A DNA stretch of 64,000 bases from Rusavskia elegans. Lineage: Eukaryota; Ascomycota; Lecanoromycetes; Teloschistales; Teloschistaceae. Position numbers and translations under genes: made by a program. The notes beneath the pieces are model-generated. The model was not told the DNA's origin and ran no database searches. It saw only the letters and a program-made list of their open reading frames with translations. The stretch is from the NCBI GenBank assembly GCA_011316305.1, contig SAUG01000163.1:1-64000 (forward strand). Reading direction: 5' to 3'. Shown one piece after another: positions 25,176 through 36,054 of the stretch (its first letter is position 1; the number at the start of each line of letters is the position of its first letter).

Positions 25176-25881
25176 TCCTGGTGATCAGACTCGTCGTCTC
25201 GTTCTTCTGAGTTGTGATCCCCTGTTCAACTCACGGTTGTTGTTATGTTGAGCAGGAATTCAGTCGTTACTTCGACTGATGATTCCTGGTGTAGGTGCCC
25301 CACCCGCGTAATGGGTGCAGGGACCTGGCTTGCTTGATCCGGAGACATTGCACATGGAATGCCGACAATTGCGATGTGTCAGAGTATCCGTGGAAACAGT
25401 AGGACAGTGTTGATCATCCTGGCAGCTACATCGAATCACGAAGTGGTGTAAATAATCAGTACACGGATCGATTGTTAAGGTCCGCTGGCAACCTTTCGTC
25501 CTTCGAAACAGTAATGTTGTTAAGCCGAAGCTCCATGCGGAGAGCGTAGACCCTTCAGCTTGCTCAGCAAGTCAGGCAGGGTTGCAGTTGAGTTCCAGGT
25601 TCCGATGAGTTGACAGAAAGCTTCGCACTCATTCCGCGCACAGATAACGTTTTGAGGTAAAAGCGCGACGATGTGCATTTCGGTCTGCTAAGCGAATTCG
25701 ATTGTTCGCCTTCGTCCAGTCATCTGGTTGGCCGGCGATCGTGGTGAATCTGCAAGGCATCTGCTGGGCGTTCTCTTCAAGGTCCAGAAATTCCCAACCG
25801 GGACTCCATGTTGACGCTGTCGTTAGACAAGCAGCCTGGTAAAGCTAGAAACGTCATAGATCCTCTGCTGGGCGCAGACTA

Positions 25882-27685
25882 TCACATGACTGCGTCTAAG
25901 ACCTTTCGCTTAATCGTTTTCAGCTCGTCTTCCTTCTCTTGCAATTTCTTCTTGAGTGCGAGCGCTCTTCGCTTCCAGTCAACATTGCTAATGCTCTCCT
26001 CCGGCTCCTCCACCTCATCGTAATCAGAAGCGTCGTCGAGCTGAGTGAAGAAGTCCGCCGACGATCTTCGCTCATGGTTAAAGGAGGTTTGACGATCACT
26101 TTCGCCGTTGATGAGTACCCTCGGAGGAGTCGCGAGCCGGACAGGTCCGCCAGCGTGCTCAGGAACCTGTAGCTGTAGTTTGCTTGGCCGACGAGCTAAA
26201 GTATTTTCCGCAGTGGCACTCTGTGGTGTCACTATAATGGTTGGATGAGCATCAGGCGTACCACTGTTGGCCTGGTGGTTCAGAGAAGGCGGCGAGGTCA
26301 TCTTATGCGTAGGGGTGCCCATGGCTCCCTGGGGCGAATCCTTGTTGTTGGTTGGATTGGCTGGAAACGTCGAGAACGGTCCGTCGGTCACTGACCTATC
26401 CTTCGGTGGTCGACCTCGAAGCTTCCCGGATGAAGTGTTAGAATTAGTCCACGCACTTGAAACCACTGGTCCATGCCTCTTCCGAGCCCGCGATTTGAGT
26501 CCGGCAGGATTAGCAGATTTGGGCTCTTCGAACGAGGGGCTCGCAGAATAATTTTGTTGTGGTGTGACGGCGGATTGTGGATAAGGTGTCATGGGGGTAC
26601 CGTCTTGCTCGTTGATCTTCCAGCGCAAATGCTGTGTGGCATCATGAGCCGATAGCTGAGCGGTTGACGGGGTTCTGCCTGTGCTGGGGGTACTTGGCGC
26701 TATCGCCATCCGAGCGGCTGCCCATGCGTCCGACTGCTGGGGTTGAGCACTCCACGGTGCGGCACTCGAGGGATGAGCGGAGTACTGCTCGTCAAACGCC
26801 TGAAAGAATTCTGCACTGGTGGAGCGATGGTGTTGAACCTTTTTCGAGGGGTTGCTTTCTTCATCGATATCGTCGGCTCTTCTTCGCCCGCGCTTGGGCC
26901 GAAACGCCGGGAGGAGGGCGCGGAGAGCGAGATCTTCCTCGGGTGGTACGCCGTCTCTTACAGCTTCTCCAGGTTGCTGATCTGACGGAGGCCTTTCGGT
27001 ATAGTAGGCATTGGGGATGCGGAGGCAGTAATGAAAAAACGCGTCAACATGAAAGGCGTGAAGCCATCTCTGCGGAGTGATTAGCAAGTCTTACCGTTAC
27101 GTGACCCTAATCTATGCACAGTTCGATTCTCAAGCGAAGACAATATAAGAAGAAACCTACCTTCAGTCGAACCGCATATTGCTGCAGTTTTTGCGTACTC
27201 TGATTCTTGGACGGATCAGGTAGCTCAGCTCCGAGCTCAATCACCAGTTGCACCCACGTCTTGATATCTTTACTCTCGAGCCTTGATATCAAACCATACA
27301 GCGTGAAAGGGCTGAACTTTTTGCCGTCACTCATGGGGGGCGATCGGAAGCCTTTTTTCAACTCGGTAGAGTCAGTGTCCAAGGGGATGGAGGGGTTGCA
27401 ATAGAAGATGAAATCGACGTAGGCTTGATCAATAGAATCGTCGGTGATCTCGATGGACGGCAAAGCCCGATCGGGAGTTTCCTGGGCCATTGGAAGGTTG
27501 CCATGGCCGGTCATCATTGCCTGATTGGGGCTCCTCTGAGGAAAGGGAAAGCCATGGGAAAGCTGTGGGTTATGTTGTTGATGGCTTTGCATACCAGGAT
27601 CTATCATGGAAGCTTGGGGGGCCAGAGTCATCGAGTGAGGAGTCCGCTGCGTCATGGGACTCTGCAGCTGGTAGCTGTGTTCCAT
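25882..27685 (-). CDS. ARS-binding-protein-2-like (Abp2) DNA-binding protein
   Basis: Two exons on the minus strand (27685-27161, 27069-25882; intron GTAGGT...CCGCAG) give 570 residues. The fungal Abp2 domain covers about residues 75-200: ITDDSIDQAYVDFIFYCNP, SIPLDTDSTELKKGFRSPP, FSPFTLYGLI, KTWVQLVIELG, QSTQKLQQYAVRLK, then RWLHAFHVDAFFHYCL straight across the splice. The rest is disordered and Pro/Ser/Gln-rich, with an AT-hook-like KLRGRPPKDR near 390 and a terminal coiled coil (WKRRALALKKKLQEKEDEL). Named after fission-yeast Abp2, which binds replication-origin sequences; a nuclear DNA-binding role is expected. The start ATG is the first in frame. Confidence 0.88.
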
Positions 27686-28338
27686 GATTACACGCGATGC
27701 TTACAGCAGCCGGAACATGGGCACGAAACAGGCAGAGTGCGGCAGATGGACGCCCTGGGTCTTTGTAGTCGCGGTGGTCAGCCTGTAGCGAAGACAGAAG
27801 TGGACGACCTGCGGCCTTTGCCATTGCTGGAGAAGCCATGGTGGTCAGTATACTTCCATCTAAAGAAGGAAACATCACAGGTTGATGGATGAAGGCAACG
27901 AACCGATTTAGATATCGAAAATCCATGATAATTTGGGTGCTTATGGAAGTTATGGTCGTTGGGAAGATCCACAAGAGGAAGTGGGCAATCTCGTGGGCAT
28001 TGTTAGCGCCCTTTTAATGCGCTTATATCTGATAGGGCTAATCCGGAATAAGCCCTAAGTATGCAGGTTAGTCAAGGCGGCCCATCACGTGGTGTCAAGG
28101 TGAGAATTTACGACGAACAACTTTGTGTTGCTAAGGGGGATAATCAGCTGGAAAAGGGGTCCTTGATGTGGTTCATGACCTTCAAGAGAGTTTTTGCTGA
28201 TGGCAAAAGTTTACATACGATGAGCCATAAGCTTCATCAGAGCTCTCGTTACTCCGCTATACCAACGACATGAATGTGAAGGGATCAGGCCTCCAGTTGC
28301 AGTGTATAGTGTATACAACCGCTCTCTTGGGAAGAGCT
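27686..28338. other. Intergenic upstream of Abp2
   Basis: No supported gene. An open minus-strand stretch (27570-27974) overlaps the Abp2 5' region in another frame and is treated as untranslated leader or chance. Confidence 0.5.
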
Positions 28339-29401
28339 TCACTGCTTGAACTCAATACCATCATCCGGATCGCACGCGCCAACCGGCCCAAAATACCACC
28401 CGTGCGCGCTCAAATCAGTCTTCAACGGATTGTTTCCCGAGTTGCCCAGAAGGTTGACGGAACCACTGTACTGGGTGATGTCGTTCGCCGTGGGTACAAC
28501 GTTATTTGGACTGGAGATGTAATACTCAGGAGATATGTGGACGAACCCAAGCACCAGTGGCGGCAACCGGGGCACGGGGTCGTTCTTGTGCGTGACGCGG
28601 TAGTTCCCACCCTTGTTCTGGTTGGTGATGAAGTCGGACAATGTTTTTCCTGCTATCCGAGGCGCGCCATATGTGTACAGATCTGCCGTGACCCCGGACT
28701 TTCGGATTTCGGCAGCAGCAAGGTCGGCGATAGCGCCACCCAGGCTGTGGCCGGTAACAATGACTCGATTGTTTGGGTGTGAAGCAGCAGCGGTCTTCAA
28801 AGCAGCCAGCACTCCCGGTCGAGCTTCAACCCAGCTGTCCCAGAAGCCATTGTGCGCAGTACAAGAAGGACAGATGTCGGTCGGCTCGGCCACAAAGTTT
28901 GCATCTGCCACGAAGTTGCGAACCGAGGACGAGCCACGGAAAGCAAGGACAGTGAGCGATCGGGTATTGTCGATGGCGACGTAGCCAGTTACATCTGTTT
29001 TGAGAGAACTGTCGCCGATATCAGTTGCCCGTTCTATATGGTATAGCCACTGACTACAGAGGGGGCGTGGAGAACGGGGCTCGACGGACTTTTGAAACTC
29101 GTATACAGAGACGACATCGCTATCTTGCACAAGCGGACAGTTGCCGACGGAACAAGTCAACTTGGTACCGCCAGCTATGTCCTTGTTGTTGGCAGGACAA
29201 TACGCGGCTGCCGAAAATTGTTCGAACAGTTGTAGATTGGTGAAGTCATTGCCCGAGATGGCTGAGAAGACGTCAGACAGGCTAACCATGGGTTCATTAG
29301 GATGACTGACCTCTTTCGGCAATCGCAAGGGGTGAAGCAGAAGTCTGGATGAGGAGCAGAAATAAAGCAGCAGCAGACCGTAACAACAGAGAGGAAGCCA
29401 T
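28339..29401 (-). CDS. Secreted class 3 (fungal triacylglycerol) lipase
   Basis: Extracellular alpha/beta-hydrolase that cleaves triacylglycerols or feruloyl esters. Three minus-strand exons (29401-29311, 29261-29090, 29008-28339) give 310 residues. The chosen start yields a clear signal peptide, MASSLLLRSAAALFLLLIQT, cleaved near SAS-PLA. A longer reading frame further upstream gives no signal and was not used. Landmarks: FEQFSAAAYCP, VTGYVAID, LAFRGSSS with the oxyanion region, the GHSLGGA nucleophile near residue 172, TYGAPRIAG, and HKNDPVPRLPP with the acid Asp. Cysteines are placed as in Thermomyces-type lipases. The second intron (29089-29009, GTCCGT...ACAG) is 81 nt, in frame and without a stop, so its retention would insert 27 residues. 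A TATA-like element lies about 90 bases upstream. Confidence 0.93.
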
Positions 29402-30505
29402 TGCTGGATGCGAAGGTAGATAATGGAAAACCACAGCAGAATTGAATGTTTGAAGGCTAGGGTTTCGGACAAGCTTTCGGAGAGACGGGGAGAATATATA
29501 AGGGAAAGGCTATGAAGCCACAGCTGGACACTATGTGTTACGTGCAATTGGCGAAAGGAGCAAGCCATGCCTGTACTTATGAAGATTTCTCCCCTTCATC
29601 CCTTGGCTTTGGGGTCGGACGGTTTGCCTCTTCGGCGCATCGTACGGAGTAGTTGTGCGGCTTGAAATAGCGTGGCGAGGGCGATCAAGAGAGTTCCCAA
29701 TCACAGTGTCTTTGCATGGCCATGTGCAGACGGCAGATGGACAGTCGTGCACCATCCTGTGTAATGACAGCTGCAGGCAGGACCGGCATCTTGACGTATG
29801 GGGTAACGGAGTCGACCTCGGGTGACTATTGGTCCAATGAGTAGCGATGCCCTGGACGGAGATCATCACGATGATCGTACCCTGAAGGGGCGGCTAATAA
29901 TAATGCACCCCCGACGGCTCGTGAGACCAAAGGGGAACAAAAGGCGAGAAAGGGGCGATCGCCATCATCGCCTTCGCTTAATTAGCCTCTTCTTCTCTTC
30001 TTCTCCTCTCCACGACAACCTGCAGGTGGTTTCGCGAGCGTCCTGCAGCAAAGCTGTCAGGAACCGAGGTATGTAGAGAAGAAGCCAAGCTGTCGCTTCT
30101 CGGCAAGAGTGATGGTGGCATCGTGCGCTACGCATTGGCTGCTGATGATTCGAGGATGTATTAAAGCCTAAAAACGAGGTTGATTTTAGCTTTTGGACTG
30201 CTTCAACACTCAGCAGTAGTAGGCTCTGGTGAGGATTGAATTAGTACTGCTTCGCCCCCCCCTCTGCGATGATGATGATGCATAGCCTAGCTGGGTTCAC
30301 TCATCGTCGATTATCTGGCTTTGGAACCCTTCCCCGCCCGGACGCAGAGCATTGAGCCCTGGTCCTGGCCGAGGCGGATTCGACTGACACAAACATCAGA
30401 AGATGGAGCACCGTGAGTAAAGCGTTCTTCGCGATTGTAAGTATTACTGTATGGACACCTCTGTACGGCCGCCCTGGTATATACAACGGTCAGCCATTGC
30501 TTGAA
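29402..30505. other. Intergenic between lipase start and Mak10 end
   Basis: No gene recognised. Contains a CTTCTTCTCTT-type pyrimidine run near 29985-30010 and a short GAT trinucleotide run near 30268-30280. Confidence 0.5.
29491..29502 (-). promoter_or_regulatory. TATA-like element of the lipase gene
   Basis: Minus-strand TATATATTC lies about 90 bases upstream of the lipase start codon, a usual distance. Confidence 0.4.
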
Positions 30506-33387
30506 TCATGATTGGATGGTCAACTTCGGCACCACCCAAAAATCATGGTAACTCTTTCCGTCCGCAGGCATCTCGGCCTTGAGGAACTTCCTCACGGCCC
30601 TCCCTTGCGCATTCATCACTCCCTTCTTCGTGACCGCTATTGCAATGCTGCAGAGGATGCAAGCTCGCATAACATCCTTGATCGATTTCCTCCACCATTC
30701 TTCGCAATCGACACATCGAGCAGCCTGCGCATCCAATTTGCTCAGTGCTTCCCATTCCTTCCGTGCCACTTTGCTTGCTTCATCCGCGATATCGAGTATT
30801 GACAAGGCCTGCCCTTCGGCCGAAGATGCACCCTCACTCCTTTCGACCCCAGACATGGTCGAGGTGGCAGCTGTAAGCTCGGAATATGATGGCACCTCGG
30901 GGATAGAGAGTTGCATGAACGGCCGCATTCTCAATGCGTGCCGAAGCTCAGACGTGCTGTACGGAAGTGGCTGTGGCCTGCTCGGAAGGAGCGTAAAGTG
31001 TGAGAGTGCGGTGTACAGCTTATATCAACCATTCAGTAAATCGTACCTATGATTCGACATGAACTTGCCCCTACCTTCGAAAGCGAAATTGCGAACCATT
31101 GCGTCGCCGAAGCTTCAGTGAGCGTGACCTCCAAGAAGGAGAAGCACTGTTTGAAACTGTGCCTATGCTTCGCGCTCCATCTCTTGGACTGCCGGAAACG
31201 ACGAGTGACGACTGTTTGGATCCTTTCGACATGTTGAATCTTGGCGCCGGCGACATGACTCAGATGCCTATCCAGCTTGAGCAGTCAGAAAGCAAAATTG
31301 ATGATCGGTGATTTTACCAATACATGGCACTCAGCTCATCGTTCTGATAGATGGCCAATTCGAAGCCTAATTGTACGATCCATTCCATTTGCCGCAGCTT
31401 GTAGTAGTATGCCCATGAAGAGAGTGGGAAAGACCATATCTCTGTGCCCGTAGGCCCCCCGTCAGTCAGAGGCTTTTCACCCGTATACTTGCGAAGCTCC
31501 ACGTCAAGATTCTCAGCCTGGGTTGAATCAGACTTGCATCGTCCCATCGACTTGCGGTAAACAGTCACTCACTTCGAGTTGCACACTTTCCCATTCCATA
31601 ACCAGATGGCACAGCATTCGTCGTGCGCGTGAACGGTTCATGCATATCGCCCGGAAAATGTCCAGGAAGGGCTATACAATAAAGCGGTTGAGCATGCCAG
31701 ATGTCAAGGATCGGAGGCGGGAACCTACATCTCCAATCCGAAGTACGAATCCACTCATCTTCTTGGCCAGCTGGAACCGAGGATCGTGAGGTGCCTCAAC
31801 GTTGCCGTTTGCCGGATCCAGAAGGACATCTGCGGGTAACACGAGCTCCGCAAGGTCATCATATATTAATGTGGTGATGGTAATCTTTCCAAGTACTCTC
31901 ATGTCATGAAAGATCAGCGACTGCAGTAAGCAGCGTATGTAGATAGCAGGCTGAGGTTTGCGCGACTGAAAAACGTATGTGAAAGTCTGGAGGATCGATT
32001 AAAAAGCGCTCGTGCAGATGGGTAGATGCTGAAGCTTATACCAGGAGATTGCTGCATCCATGATAATCAAGGACAAGATACACGTCTGCTGCATCGCGAC
32101 AGAGGTTGTTGAGAAATGCATGCGCATCCTCGAACGTGATTTCCACCATAGGTCTCGGAGGCACACTACTGGCTAATTTCCGCTGCATCTTCACGCTGAA
32201 AGCTTCTTTGACCGGCGTCCCGAGTGTTTGCGTCTGGCGTATCTCGGGTAGGAGGTCTACACAGTCTTTCCATAGCTGAATACGGTTGGCTTTAACCAAG
32301 TTGAGATCGAGTTCCATAGCTTTCAGAATCCTTTGCCTGAGCGTCAGACGAGCCAATATTGCACGTCGAAGAGCTTCATCCAATTTCGATTGCTGTTCAG
32401 TGAAACGTATGGCTTCATACAAGAGCATTTCAACTTGGGCGCCGTCGAAGTTGGACAGGAGGTTTCGATTGTAAAGGTTCGATACGAAATCCTCTTCCTG
32501 GACCATCTCAGAGCACGATCGAAAAGACATGAGACGCTTCTGTTGTGCGGCTGGAGGTGACTGACCTCGTAGTAATGCTCCGCTCCTATCCTCCTATGCA
32601 CATGATCGCAGCATTTAATCAGCGCTAGACAATATGCCCGGAAAACAACATTGAGCATGCCGTTTCTCGTCCCGGGTGCTTGCCGATCAAAGCTGGCCTC
32701 TTCTAACTTCTTGGGTTCCGGCCACAATAGACGATCGATATGATAAGAGGTGAAGAGGGACTGTGAGAGCGGGTGGCCCATATGCCATGCCATCTAGCAG
32801 TCCTAGAATCAGCATCAGACGTTGCTCTTGACCATCAAATCGAAGGCGCTGCAAATCTCACCTCATGACATAGGATCTGATCCATGAGCCCAACTACTTC
32901 TTCAGGCAGCAATTCTTTGAGAACGTCGAACTCGTCCTCGAGTGTTTCACCTTCTCTTAGAAAGCCGCTGTCCATTTTGGGATCCATTATCTGCCAGGAG
33001 CACTCAGAAAGGTTTATGTTCTTAAGATCTCCTTGGGCTCGCAGTACCTCAAGTGCGCCCACGGCTTCGAAAAGGGTAAAATACGGATCCTTAACGAGCT
33101 GACCGGTATCAAGAACTTGCGGCCGTCAACAGGGTGGTTCATGGTAGGGCTTGATGTTCAACACGAACCGGATGCAGCACTTCTGAAAGCGGTGGAGATA
33201 TCTTGGACATGTTTTTCGTTCTTTGTACAGGGGTCTCCTTTCTCTGGTTCGGCGATGTCGCTGTCTTCTTCGGCTGTGATATGTAGCTGCAACACGTCTG
33301 TATCTTGGTCAGCCAGCCCGGAAGAGATACTTCAGGCCGATTCAAGCGCATACCTCTAGCAAGACTGTTGGCCGTGTCTCCTTCCAT
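30506..33387 (-). CDS. mak10: NatC N-terminal acetyltransferase subunit Mak10/Naa35
   Basis: Auxiliary subunit of the NatC complex that acetylates hydrophobic N-termini and anchors the catalytic Mak3/Naa30 to ribosomes. Eleven minus-strand exons: 33387-33354, 33297-33169, 33115-33048, 32990-32862, 32793-32566, 32497-32042, 31965-31729, 31671-31573, 31517-31318, 31267-31075, 31018-30506. All junctions close in phase, giving 761 residues, the family length. Landmarks: DISTAFRSAAS, DTGQLVKDPYFTLFEAVGAL, EIMDPKMDSGFL, PEEVVGLMDQ, MAWHMGHPLSQSLFTS, the RKPQPAIYIRCLL motif, PFLDIFRAICMNRSRARRML, then WAYYYKLRQMEWIVQLGFEL. The C-terminal exon has MRPFMQLSIPEVPSY. The third intron (33047-32991, 57 nt) is in frame without a stop. 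The dense intron content makes single ORFs here look like separate small genes, but they are one. Confidence 0.93.
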
Positions 33388-34168
33388 GGAGGGGGATCAA
33401 GCACAGATGACGGAAATTCACACTGTATGTTTGAGAGTGGATTTCATGCAGTGATATTGTTCAGAGAGCACATGCAATTGGCAAGCTCTACCATAAGTCC
33501 ACTACGCTAAGAGGCCCCTCCGATATGTACACCTCAAGCATCCCAGCCGAAAACTTGCAAGTGAACTATCGAAATGATCCTCCCTGCAACCTGCTCGAAG
33601 CTATGGTCATTGCTGCTGTTCATGTACGCCTTCAGCCATTGCGCTCGCATTGGCGGTTGCTAGACTCTTGTTCTCGCCCTGCTTGCCATTCTAGAGATGG
33701 ATCCGTGATCAGCTTTTGGCCAATTTTCCTGCTTGCAATCGGTCAACTGACCGTCCACTTGGCGAATCTGAGATCCATCTCTCCTCTCCTCTCAGCCTGA
33801 AGGCGTGGCTGTTCTTTCAGCGATCGTCGGACGACTCGGGCAGCGACTGCGAGGTATCGGTTGTAGCTGGATCGCGTCAGCTCTGGCGAGCAACTCCTTG
33901 CCGATGGTTCTTACGTCAAGCCAGCTGCTTTCCATGCAGAAGACATGGTGAACTGTTGAAGAGACTGGGTGTTGGGTAGGAATTGCTTCTTGGCTGGGAT
34001 TCAGAACTTGGAGCTCTCGAAGCAAGATCGTGATTAGTCATCTACTCGCCATCGAATTGACCAATCATTGCAGCAGCAGCAGCGACTTCCAGTCAATGCC
34101 GGTTACGGAGTACGATGATGGTGGCATCATATGTAATCTACATGAAAGCACTACAGAAACATGCTCTT
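33388..34168. other. Intergenic between Mak10 start and QCR2 end
   Basis: Short ORFs only. Contains the Mak10 promoter and the QCR2 downstream region. Confidence 0.5.
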
Positions 34169-35728
34169 CTATACGTGCAACCCAATCTCCTCTGCGAAGG
34201 GCAAAACGAATAGATCCCCCACTGTCGACACGGTAGCCTTCCCCTCAAGCAACGATTTCGCAGCCTAGATTGCAGGTTAACCAGATTAATGCCGCTTTTC
34301 ATGAACCAGAGATAACATACCTTCTTCACAGCGTCTTCTGTGACTCCTTCTATTGCTTCTGCGATACCATCAAGGTTGGAAGCCTTTCCGCTCTGCACCA
34401 ATCCAGCACCTGTCAATTCGAGGCCAGTCCCTATATTCTGCCCGGCTTCCAGCGTCCTGAATTTGGCTTTCGCAATGGCTTTTTGAATATCGTCCTTCTC
34501 AATGTCACCACCAGAGATTGCCTTGAGAATTTCCACTACGGCCTGGCTGGCGTCTCGAATATGGCTGGCTTTCCCCTCCATCGAGATGGTCAAAAGTCCT
34601 GCGTCCGAGTAGCTAAGATTCCGCGTGGAAACATGGGCCTGCGTCTGTGCCTTGCATGCCCGCGCCAGTAATGAGAAACCAGGCGACCATTTTATGTACG
34701 ACTGACCGCCTAGCAAAGAGGAAAGAACAGCTATTTCCGGCTTATAGTGTCCTCCAGTATAGGCGCCTGATCCGGGGAAGGCGATGATCATGTTGTTACC
34801 CCCATCGTGAGCGATTCTTTCTTCACCTCCGTAATACTTTGATGGCTTGGTTTCAATAGTGGGGAAATCCTTGGGAGGTGTAGCTGGCGAATCATTATAG
34901 AATTCCCCTACCCATTTCTGTAACTCATCATGGCTAGCGCCGTTGGCGACAATAGCGAAGTTGGGCTTTGCATAGGCAGCTTGACTGAATGTTGCCAGCT
35001 CTTGCTCATGAAGATATTGAGTAATGGGCACAGACGAAGTCGGATGCAGAGCTGTCCCAAGGCCCCGGTGGAAAGCAACACTGTGTGCAGAGTTCAGCGC
35101 CATTTGGTCTGTATTGGCGAGAATCGAGTGCTGGTTCAGCTTGATGACTCGGATGACCTCTTCGTGAAGTTCATGACCTTGATGTATTTAGTACGTTCTT
35201 CGTCGAGATCTCTTGCTTATACTGACGGGTGAACCTGGTTTTCGAAATGACTTCTCCAAGTAGCTCGGTAAAGTATGGTAGATCCTCCCTAAGGAACTTG
35301 GCACCAATGACGAGGTTTTCTCTCGAATGGTATGCGAAGAGCTCCGCTCCGAGTAGCTCAGCCTCTCTGGTGATACGCAGGGATGATCGCTTATATGTCG
35401 ACTAAAGGGATTTCACACCGTGGTCAGCGTCCCTACAGCATCGTTTCTTCCAAACTGAGACATGTACCTTGAAGGCAAACTTTTCTAACCCTTCAGCAAA
35501 TCCTGGGAAGAGTTGAAAGCGCGTTCCAGCTCTGGCAACAAGCGCCAGCTGTGTGGTGGGACCTGGTATATCTCGGCTCGCAAATTTGATGCCATTGACC
35601 TCCCCAGTCTCATAGCTGTACCCTGCTGAATTCGCGGAGGCAAGCGTCCGACGATGGTTTGGTGCAAGGGAGCATTGAGGGCGCAGCGTCCGCCAAGCTG
35701 CTCGAGCGAACGATGCTCGAGGGACCAT
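34169..35728 (-). CDS. qcr2: Cytochrome bc1 complex core protein 2 (QCR2), mitochondrial
   Basis: Core subunit of respiratory complex III, derived from the M16 processing-peptidase family. Four minus-strand exons (35728-35468, 35401-35227, 35177-34321, 34264-34169) give 462 residues. The N-terminus (MVPRASFARAAWRTLRP) is basic and Arg-rich, a typical mitochondrial presequence; the next motif GVNG-like EVNGIKFAS starts the mature fold. Landmarks: TQLALVARAGTRF, GFAEGLEKFAFKSTYKRSS, REAELLGAELFAYHSREN, HRGLGTALHPT, LGGQSYIKWSPGFSLL. The HXXEH zinc site of active peptidases is absent (GFAEGLEKFAF instead), as in core 2 proteins. It shares a 326-bp divergent promoter with RPC82. Confidence 0.93.
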
Positions 35729-36054
35729 GGCTGCAGATGGGGAAAGAACCAAGTTGTCGAGCGCACAATAACACCGTCAGACCTTCGCTATTGCTGCTCT
35801 TGGGAGAGACGTCTGATCGTGAACATTGGATACCTGAGCACGCCAAGAGCACCAACCTTCAAATGGTTAAAGCAGAACTGTTTTCCGGATCAACCGAACT
35901 GTGACTCGTTATTTCCGGACCCCACCAAAAATCCACGACGATTCACACAAAAGCAGAGGGGTCAAAAGCTCGCTGCTAGAAAGTCAATGGATCAGCAACG
36001 GTGACATTTGTGGTGCATCTAGAGGATCTGGCAAAGTCTCTAGATGTCAACAGC
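35729..36054. promoter_or_regulatory. Divergent promoter QCR2 / RPC82
   Basis: Only 326 bp separate the two divergent start codons, so regulatory elements must be shared or closely packed. No specific motif is claimed. Confidence 0.5.

Larger units (their letters stand above)
20902..25881. other. Five-kilobase gene-free region rich in simple and tandem repeats
   Basis: No family-level coding sequence was recognised in either strand. In order it holds an AT microsatellite (21722-21746), a long pyrimidine-rich stretch (about 21950-22190), an 8-bp minisatellite (22355-22440), and a degenerate array (about 23118-25175), each listed separately. The flanks 25200-25880 have mixed composition and no ORF above about 75 codons. 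This is the largest interval without a gene outside the RIP islands, and its composition is not RIP-like. Confidence 0.6.

Noticed and set aside
29402..29568. Longer lipase N-terminus starting at 29568
   Set aside because: The longer frame gives no signal peptide and needs intron sequence as coding. The ATG at 29401 with a GTCAGT intron gives a clear signal peptide and conserved mature start.
30506..30934. Separate small gene on the minus strand
   Set aside because: It joins in phase to upstream exons and supplies the expected Mak10 C-terminus (MRPFMQLSIPEV).
31099..31311. Plus-strand ORF of 70 codons with protein-like composition
   Set aside because: It lies antisense to Mak10 exon 10 and the preceding intron; the sense exon fits the family and closes in phase.
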